From NCBI RefSeq assembly GCF_019175385.1, contig NC_083345.1, positions 115,120,480 through 115,184,479 of the forward strand: a stretch of DNA of 64,000 bases, in the 5' to 3' direction. Source of the DNA: Lycium barbarum. Lineage: Eukaryota; Streptophyta; Magnoliopsida; Solanales; Solanaceae. Positions 56,236 through 64,000 of this stretch are shown piece after piece; positions within the stretch are counted from its first letter, which is position 1; each line of letters begins with the position of its first letter. The position numbers were made by a program, and so were the translations under genes. The notes below the pieces were generated by a model. The model was given only the letters and a program-made list of their open reading frames with translations, was not told the DNA's origin and did not search any database.

Positions 56236-56766
56236 CTAATCGACCTTCTCAGCTTTAGAAACGGCCACAAGAAGCTCGAGTTTGATTTCTTCATCCTCAT
56301 TGTCCTCCGGCGGTACTATCCATTTCTGGCAGATAGTGATTTGCGCTTGGTCAGGCAAAGTCAATGTTGAAGCCAAAGCAGCCAAAACATCAGCTTTCTT
56401 ATTTTCCTTTCTTGGCACGTGCTGGAGAGTTACGTTGCCGAGCCACCCAATTAATTTTTGTGCATAGTGATGATAGGGACGCAATTCTGGCTTTTTGACC
56501 TCGTAGGGACCCAACAATTGATTGATTACCAATTCAGAATCTCCAAAGACTTGTAATTGTAACTGCTTCATATCAACAGCCATTTCAAGCCCAAGTATGA
56601 GTGCTTGATATTCCGCAACATTGTTGGAGCAACATTGTGTTAAAGTGAAGGAATACGGTAAGACCTCCTCTTGAGAAGTGCCAAATATCACACCAGCGCC
56701 AGCTCCTTCGCGATGTGCAACACCATCAAAATACATCTTCCAAGGCTGTTGAATCTCAATGACCAT
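56236..56766 (-). pseudogene. pol: Element G additional RNase H (archaeal-type)
   Basis: Degrades RNA in RNA-DNA hybrids during reverse transcription. Minus strand: MYFDGVAHREGAGAGVIF, NNVAEYQALILGLE, FGDSELVINQL and ENKKADVLAALA carry the catalytic Asp, Glu, Asp, Asp. This second RNase H is the diagnostic addition of the Tat lineage. The domain itself is open for 177 codons, but a 1-bp deletion between it and the preceding RT/RNase H (near 56820) breaks the polyprotein. Confidence 0.8.
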
Positions 56767-56819
56767 CGCATCCTTATCAGGTAGTTCATCAGTTAATTCC
56801 CAGTCATCAGGTATCAGAT

Positions 56820-57441
56820 GGTCTGCTAGAAATCCGCCAATGCTTGCCCTTTCACAGCTTTTTGAGGAACGTATACAATCTCAAATTGTTGAAATTGGAG
56901 ATACCACCTTTCTAGTCGGTCGCTAAGGACAGGTTTCGACATCACAAATTTGATGGGGTTTGCTTTGGAAATAAGATGAACTACATGAGCTTGAAAGTAG
57001 TGTTTCATCTTCTGAATCGAGAAGACTAAGGCCAGACACAACTTTTCAATCGGCGAATACTTCAACTCATTTGGCGTCATCATCCTACTCAAGTAGTAAA
57101 GGGCATTTTCTTTCCCTTTGTTATTCTCTTGGGCTAAGAGTGCTCTAACTGAACTTTCTTGTGCCGATATGTATAGTATCAATGGCTTTCTAGGCACAGG
57201 AGCTGCTAGAACTGGAGGTTTGGTCAAGTAAGTTTTGATGCTCTCAAAGGCATTGGCACAAGCTTGGTCCCATTCGAAAGGAGCACCTTTCTTCATGAGA
57301 CGACTGAACGGCTGACACTTTCCTGCTAGATTTGAGATGAATCTCCTAAGATACGCCAGCTTCCCTTGCAGACTTTTCAACCCATGGATGTTTCTTGGCT
57401 CGGCCATCTTCACGATTGAATCTACTTTGGCTTGATAAATT
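56820..57441 (-). pseudogene. pol: Element G RT C-terminal part and original RNase H
   Basis: Minus strand, open from 57441 down to the stop near 56823. Starts inside RT, after the catalytic Asp pair: EPRNIHGLKSLQGKLAYLRR. The vestigial RNase H follows: LILYISAQESSVRALLAQE, with the first catalytic Asp replaced, as is usual in Tat elements that gained a second RNase H. It is cut at 57441 by the LTR of element F; the rest of pol is not in the window. Confidence 0.8.
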
Positions 57442-58030
57442 TGTCACGACCCAACCCCGTAGGCCGTGACTAGTGCCCGAGTTGGACACTCACACACACC
57501 TGTTATCTATAATCATCTACAGCTAGCATAGCAAGAACTTATTTATATATAAAGGCAAGACTTTATTCTAAAGTTGTCGTATATATGCATGTCAAAGCCA
57601 CCTGTCTCCTGAGGAGTTACGACTTTCAACAGTTTATATCGCACATAAGTCGGCAAGGCTGTCATATATAGGGGAACGTCCCAGTAATATATAAGCCGAC
57701 AAGGCTACCATTATACACAGCTCCCACAACAAATATATATATCTACGCAAGCCGACAAGGCTGCCACTACACATGGGTACGCCCCCAAACATAAGTCATA
57801 TCCACACAACGAAACAGCAACTCTATACAGACCCACAAATATGTCTACACACCTCTAAGAGTACCAACAGTATCATATGACGGGACAGGGCCCCGCCGTA
57901 CCCTGAACAAACACATATATATACAACAAAGAGGATCTATACCACAAAGCTAGGCTCTAAAACAAAGGAGCACTTCAAAACAGCTGAATAGATATCCTAG
58001 GCTGGCTGATCTCCGAAACGAGCGTCTGTA

Positions 58031-58088
58031 CCTGCTGGTATGAAACGCAGCCCTCCGAAGAAAGGGGGTCAGTACGGAATATGTGCTG
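58031..58088 (-). other. LTR hairpin module, element F
   Basis: Minus strand: CAGCAC-N7-GTACTG (one mismatch), CCCCCTTT-N-GGAGGG, CTGC-N-GCAG. Confidence 0.6.
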
Positions 58089-58278
58089 AGCATGTAAAGC
58101 ATGAAATATAGTAAATAGGATTATACTGAGACAATGAGTGTAGGACCCAGTGCAACAACCAGAAAACCATAAGACTTACCTTTGAACATAAATCATATGT
58201 GTCAACATCATAACCATATCATTATAGGGTTTAGTAATCATGGCTAAATAATCATTCTGTATATAACATATATAACGT

Positions 58279-58530
58279 GTCCCGGCCCTCTAGCGAGGGG
58301 CTCGGTAAGTAAAATCATCATATACATGTACATATAACGTGTCCCGGCCCTCTAATGAGGGACTCGGTGAATAATGATCATATGCCATCCTGGCCACCAT
58401 CCCCATATCCTCATATCATCATATCATCATATATATATATATATATATATCCCGGCCCTCTAGTGAGGGACTCGGTGAATAATGCAGTGAATATGCGCAC
58501 GAAAACATGTCCTGGCCCGGGACTCAGTAA
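58279..58530. repeat. Minisatellite in element F LTR
   Basis: Four units, three with TCCCGGCCCTCTAGYGAGGG and one shortened, plus a short (AT)n tract at 58428-58451. Confidence 0.75.
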
Positions 58531-60160
58531 AGGATGTAACGGTAAGCACGAGCAGAGTAATAAGCAACCACATACATACAAATCATCTTTTGAGACTCAA
58601 TGGATAAGTAAACTAATCAGCTCTCAAGCATCAGGATAATAATCATATTAAGTTCTTCCTAAATGTCATTACGAACTATAACAAGGAACATTTCAGGGAT
58701 CATATACATGTATCAAATTAACATCAGATAGCTTATGAAAGTCAAGGACACCTCTAATCATGGAATTCTTTAATAATAGAAACTTCTATACATCATATAT
58801 TAGTCAATCATATAATAGACTCGAGGCAATAGCTCGACCATCTTGAAAGTTTCAACATCAAGAACGAATAAAAATTTAGGATTATGCTTGGAACTAGAGA
58901 GTAGAATTTCCCCAAGGCTCATATCATATCTCACTTACATCTAGGACATGCCAAAAGAAAGAAGGGATAGGCTTTACATACCTTTAGCGTTTAGTCGTAA
59001 TACAACTCGTACACGTTGCCCGATAGTACTTTATCCTATATTAAGATATCAAAAACTACGATTAGGCTACGAGGGAATTCAATACGTATTCTAACGTTAA
59101 TAACCCCTTTTAAACAATTAGACGACGTTTCGTTCGTATTCAACCCGACTAATACCATTAAGCCAATATCATTAGTCATGTATTCAAGTATCAACCCGAG
59201 AACATTTAAACATGACTCGAGGGAACTCCGGACAGCCTGTACATTATTCAAAACAGCCCGACCAACATACCATACAACTCGCAATTTTCCCACTTTAACC
59301 AAGACAACAACAACACGTTTAGCAACATTGTTTATATAATCACAAGAAACTATATTAACGACATACTAACTTCTACAACAGCCCATAACGACTTCAACTC
59401 CAGTCTTTAACCATCAATATCCTCATTCTTATTTTAGAACCCATGACAATAACAATCGACATTTAAAATAAATTAACTCATCCTTTTTCCTAAAACAGTC
59501 CATGGCTTGGACTGTTTTTCTACTTCAACATATCCCATTTCTTTTACACCTCAAACTCGCACATTCACGACGCATCCAATGCACCACAACATCCATAACA
59601 ACAACAACTAAAGCATCAATTAAATCAGTCCACTAATTCTCCTAAACCAGCCCCTACACGGCCTCAACATAATCACACACAACTTCAACAACAACAATTC
59701 AATACCAACGTGCACAATTTTATACACTCAATTTACATTTATACATATTCACAATACATCCAAACTCATTCTAAATGTAAAAGAAATGATCAATTCTTAC
59801 CTTGAATACTTGGCTCTAATTTGTGTCTTAAATCTTTATACTTATTCTTGCTTCTCCACCAACTACTACACGTTGTTATATGCCTTGAACACCAACAATT
59901 AGCTTAAGGATTTTAACTCCTACTTATGTCCTCTCCAAAGCTCACCCTCTCGGCCAACAATGGCTATGGCCGAGAGCCTTCCTTCTCCTCCATTTCCATC
60001 TCCCTTCCTTTGCCTTAAAATTTTTATCAAGCAATAAAACTGGAGCTTTCTCCTTCAACCATAAATCTAGCCGAAAGCAGCCATGGGTACATTTTCTTGT
60101 TCTTGAAACTTATTAGCAACAATGGATATGAAGATGACCATTTCCCACTATACTTGGTCC

Positions 60161-60170
60161 TATTTATATG
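60161..60170 (-). promoter_or_regulatory. TATA box of element F LTR
   Basis: CATATAAATA on the minus strand, about 345 bp into the LTR. Confidence 0.5.
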
Positions 60171-60515
60171 GTTCCCTATCATGTTACACGTACTCCCTCA
60201 TTTGTTGACTCACCATTGAACCTTTTATTATTTTTTTTCTGATTTTATTATTATTATTCGGGTGGGGCCCACACGCCTAATTAGGCTAATTAGTGAAGTA
60301 ATTAAATTTTAATCCCACTTAATAATCTAGTCATGGTTAGTTAATCCCTAATTTCCAATAACATTTCTATACCAAATAAAATTTATAGGCGACTTGTGTA
60401 TTGAAACAAAAATCGGAAGTTAAAAGTCTCTACCTCGTGCCCTAAAATAGTCTTGTCTTTAACTTGTCGCGTTTAGCTTAAAATATCCCAATGTATAAAA
60501 ATACGGGATATAACA

Positions 60516-60531
60516 TCCTTCCCCCCTTTAC
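60516..60531 (-). other. Polypurine tract of element F
   Basis: Minus strand AAAGGGGGGAAGGA next to the LTR start. Confidence 0.75.
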
Positions 60532-60659
60532 AACATTCGTCCTCGAATGTTAAATTTATCCTGTCGGGTTCTATAAGAGTCTTGGGAAAGGTTCTCTTTA
60601 TGCCAACATATAGATTGATCAGACAATTAACACAACTAAGCAAGGGGGTTTAGGTTACC

Positions 60660-61262
60660 TGTAGGCGTAGGAAACAAGTGAGGATATTTCTTCCTCATCC
60701 CCTCTTCAGCTTCCCAAGTCATCTCCTCCCTGTTATTGTTTCGCCACAATACTTAAACAGAGGCCACGTCTTTGGTTCGCAACCTCCTGATCTGTTGATC
60801 AAGTATGGCTATAGGCTGCTCTTCGTAGGATAACTCCTCTGTTACCTGGATATCATCTGCAGGAAACACCCTGGAAGGATCGCTTATATACTTGCGAAGC
60901 ATTGACACATGGAAGACCGGATGTACTGCTTTCAAATCAGCTGGTAGGTCTAACTCATAGGAAACTTGGCCTACTTTACGGATAACCTGATAAGGCCCAA
61001 TGTATCTCGGGCTCAACTTCCCTTTCCTGCCGAATCTCATAACACCCTTCATGGGTGACACCTTCAAGAATACCTAGTCACCAACCTGAAATTCCAAGTG
61101 TCGACGTCGATTATCTGCATATGATTTCTGTCGACTCTGGGCTGCCAGTAATCTCTCCTGAATAAGCTTCACCTTATCGACAGCTTACTGAACCATATCT
61201 GGGCCTATCAACTTAGTCTCACCAATGTCAAACCAACCTATCGATGATCTGTACCTTCTGTT
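60660..61262 (-). pseudogene. pol: Element F integrase C-terminus and chromodomain
   Basis: Minus strand: the end of the integrase core (GWFDIGETKLIGPDMVQ, then a stop), QSRQKSYADNRRRHLEFQVGD (stop), LKVSPMKGVMRFGRKGKLSP, VHPVFHVSMLRKY, then after a stop at about 60752 the chromodomain NNREEMTWEAEE and KKYPHLF. Closely related to element B. Similarity ends abruptly at about 61262, before the integrase catalytic core, so the element is truncated or rearranged there. Confidence 0.78.
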
Positions 61263-64000
61263 GAAGTGTTACTCTTTCTCTTGTCTGCATACTGTCACTG
61301 ATTGATTCAGACTAGTACTCATGGTGCACTTAGTTATGACTCGACTCTTTTCCTTTTTTCATAGTTACTCCCCTAAGGGATATCGTTCCCTAATGTATCC
61401 AAAACATCGTAACCATATTGTTATTACTGAATCCTTACTCTTCTTATCAAGTACTCACTTGGTCTCATTCTTAACATACAAATATGCGTAGATTGCATAA
61501 CTATTCTTGTACAATTTGTATGAAATGTATCTAATCTTAGTCAGAATCTTCCTTTTCCTGGTTCATTCTGTTTTACATATCCGTACTAAAACTCGTTCGT
61601 AGCCTTTCTTGTCATACTCCTTTCCTTTCCCTTCCCCTTGCTACTTATATGTCACAATATCATTAGCCAATAACTCTGTTGCTAATATCTTAACCCCTAA
61701 CCCAGTATAGCCGTTGCTATCTTAGTTACTCGTTACCATTCTCTTGTCGCATTCTCCCTTTTTTATAAGCATATACTTCCTAATGTCATATTATCCAAGA
61801 TCCTTACAAATATTTCCCAGCACTGTCTCAAATACCACCTTGACTACTATTCATTTATCGCTGGCTTCCAGATATTACCAACTTGTTCCAGCATGGGATC
61901 TCACTTGAAATCTAAGTATTCACATTAAACGTGTTGCAGTGACAGCTGATTTTATCCTACACTTGCATTTCTCTCGTTCGCTCCCCCCCCCCCCCCCTTT
62001 AGGGTGTACCCACATCATTATCTATTTATATTCTACTCTATGTCCCCATTTCCAATTTTTAAGTTCACATGATTCTTTTCCAATACATTTTGTATACTGC
62101 ACCATATCCATGTCTTCCTCTATATCATCTATAATTCAGATTACCCATGTGTGGAATTCCAACACAATCACGAGGCGATGAAAACTCTTGATATATAGTA
62201 CAAAATCTAATCTGTCGGTTGGTAGTCGAGTAATGTAATTAATGTGGCAATTTGTCCGAAGCCACATTCCATTCATCCCAATCAGTAATTAGGTAATGCT
62301 TATCTTTGTTTCAAATCCTCCATTCAGTAACACTTATGTTTTAGTGATAAGTGTCTCAATCTTTCTCATAACACTATCTTTATCCCAACGGATATCGTCT
62401 GTTCCTTCCTTACTAATGGCGCCCTATTGCTAGCTTTGCTTCTTTATCTTGCTTACCTATTTGTCTGTCCTGTGTACTTTCCATCTTCTGCTGAATTATT
62501 TATTCAGCACTCACCTCTTCTTTTCCTTATTAGTTGTGTAGCTATATCTCCTGGTACTTTTTCGTCAAGCTTGTCTGGTACCATACATTTCTTGCGCATC
62601 ATTATTGAAACCCATCCTCATTCTAAATTTGTTGAGGTCTATAATACGTCAACTATCATCGTTAACCACTCCCTTGGCATCAATACATCAGTTGTTTTGC
62701 AAATCCACAATCCTTGTCCTTTATGGATTTTCCCCATTCCCGAGGTGCAATCACATATACATAGTAATCCTTTATGCCTCAAGCTCTTTCATTCTTGTTA
62801 TATACTTCTAGCTTACTCAAAATCATATCAAGTTCGTCTCAATAGTGGTCTTGTCTTATCACCTTCACGTCGTATTAGTTACGTCTACCATGGGTGCTTC
62901 CTTTAGTATCCCTTCCATTTTTTTTCCAGTCTATGTCCATCTTTTATATTGTGCGTGAGCAATCTCATGGTGCCTCTACATCCCTCGGAAAACACTACTT
63001 TTACATAATCCCTCTTTCGTTTTCAAAATATATTCTGTTCATTTCTATTTGTCCTTATCATGCCAGTCATTCCCGGCATTCATTCTGTCTCGTTGCTCAT
63101 CTTTCTTTTAGGTTGTTCTTTCACAGTTCTATCACTTGTATTACTCGTTTTCCAAGCTATACATGTCATAATGCATCGCTATACTGAAACCCGACTCGCT
63201 TTCTTCTTGTCTCCCTCTTTCTATTAACTCCTTCTCTTCCTGCGCTCGCTTTCACTTTCGTTACCATTTGATCTCTATTCTGAACTTTTCCTATAGAACT
63301 TGTAAGTATTTCTTATTCGTTCTATCTTTGCTTTTCCGTCTCGCACTAATCGCATCATATCCTCCAGTTACTTCCTTGCTAGGCTTTACTCATTTCTATG
63401 ACAATCCTTATGGTATTCACATTACATCATGTTCATAATCCATTCTGTAACGTAATACTTCTTAATCTCATTCACGATTCTTACTATGTTTTAATTACAC
63501 TCTGTGGACTAGGTGTACTTAACCCTTCACCCTTTCTGGTCAATCCTATCCTTAATACCTCACAAGCTGTCTTATCAATACCTTCATGATTTGGTATAAC
63601 TCTTCCCCTTCTGTACTTTTGTCTCAATCATACTACTATTCCTTTCAACTGTAAACTCATCGGAACCTATCCCCACTTATCGATTCAACCGATACCTCAA
63701 TAAAATGTTCTATTACGAGTTGCCACCTTTTTCTAAATTATCCCTCAGTATCACAAGCCCTTCCGAATCATCCTAGCATTTCACCAACAACATATGAAAT
63801 ACATGATCCTAGACAGCCCTCAAGTTTAAGTTTTCCTTCCACAAATTCCATCTCCAATTAGTTGGTTAAGAACAAATAAAATGTCACTATGAAACATTCT
63901 CCAATCACCACCAGAAGAAAACTAGAATCCAACAAGCATCACAGAACTTCTTAGTGCTTGATTCACATAGTTTACCTCCATGTTTATTCTTGCATCGTGA
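61263..64000. other. Pyrimidine-rich DNA without recognised genes
   Basis: 2.7 kb with a strong C+T excess on the plus strand and a poly-C run at 61983-61997. Frames of up to 159 codons (62427-62906) show no recognisable domain. It could be an anciently degraded part of element F or of the DNA it joined, but I cannot tell which. Confidence 0.5.

Larger units (their letters stand above)
57442..60515 (-). repeat. Element F 3' LTR (3074 bp, minus strand)
   Basis: Minus orientation: starts TGTTATATCCCGTA at 60515, next to a purine tract, and ends GTTGGGTCGTGACA at 57442. Same family as solo LTR J. Includes four CCCGGCCCTCTAG-GAGGG-CTCGGT units (58279-58530), the hairpin module (58031-58088) and a minus-strand TATA box (60161-60170). 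The adjacent 5-mer aaatt should be the target duplication; the partner is outside the window or lost. Confidence 0.85.

Noticed and set aside
62427..62906. 159-codon frame in the right-hand region
   Set aside because: No recognisable domain; hydrophobic/Ser-rich composition follows from the pyrimidine bias.

Overview
This window is repeat-rich plant nuclear DNA, most likely from a eudicot of the Solanaceae type (inferred from the overall look of the Ty3/gypsy families and the captured plant gene; not proven here). It is AT-rich and has no bacterial features. Nearly all of it is LTR retrotransposons nested in one another. I call the elements A to J below. The only non-transposon gene material I recognise is a broken, intron-containing nucleobase-ascorbate transporter (NAT) fragment next to a CACTA terminus, and a plant-mobile-domain (PMD) gene carried in antisense inside a Tat-lineage retrotransposon.

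Layout. (1) 1-12413: element H, an Ogre/Tat-like element with very long LTRs (about 4.6 kb) that encodes only Gag; the parts of its two LTRs visible here look identical, so it is very young. Its non-coding 3' half is an array of small hairpins. (2) 12414-15534: 5' end and LTR of a minus-strand chromovirus, element I, into which H inserted. (3) 15933-36795: element A, an old plus-strand gypsy element. Its primer binding site was split by solo LTR C (18171-23030, TSD gtatc), which itself carries solo LTR D (18220-20537, TSD cctac). Its gag was split by the chromovirus B (23762-36683, TSD ccggt), whose 5' LTR carries solo LTR E (24032-26713, TSD taaga). (4) 36796-41500: debris: a Tat-like LTR end, a PR-RT fragment, a GC-rich hAT-like block and a possible Helitron 3' end. 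(5) 41726-44626: CACTA 5' terminus with palindromic subterminal repeats and the NAT pseudogene. (6) 44627-57441: minus-strand Tat element G: 3' LTR (split by solo LTR J, 45136-48145, TSD attgg), the antisense PMD gene with its own TATA box and 5' UTR introns, a family of repeats of about 190 bp on both sides of that gene, then integrase, a second RNase H and RT/RNase H. (7) 57442-61262: 3' LTR and pol end of chromovirus F, inserted into G. (8) 61263-64000: pyrimidine-rich DNA without recognisable genes.

How it fits together. The matching 5-bp duplications give an order of events: A, then B and C, then D in C and E in B; G, then J and F; I, then H. Most chromovirus proteins are broken by stops and frameshifts; the intact long reading frames are H Gag (713 codons) and most of the PMD gene. 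The most interesting signals are RNA-like. A multi-hairpin module with compensatory base changes sits 400-590 bp before the end of all eight chromovirus-type LTRs. A second hairpin family is shared by the two Tat elements. A third is a string of small covarying hairpins in the gag-only element H.
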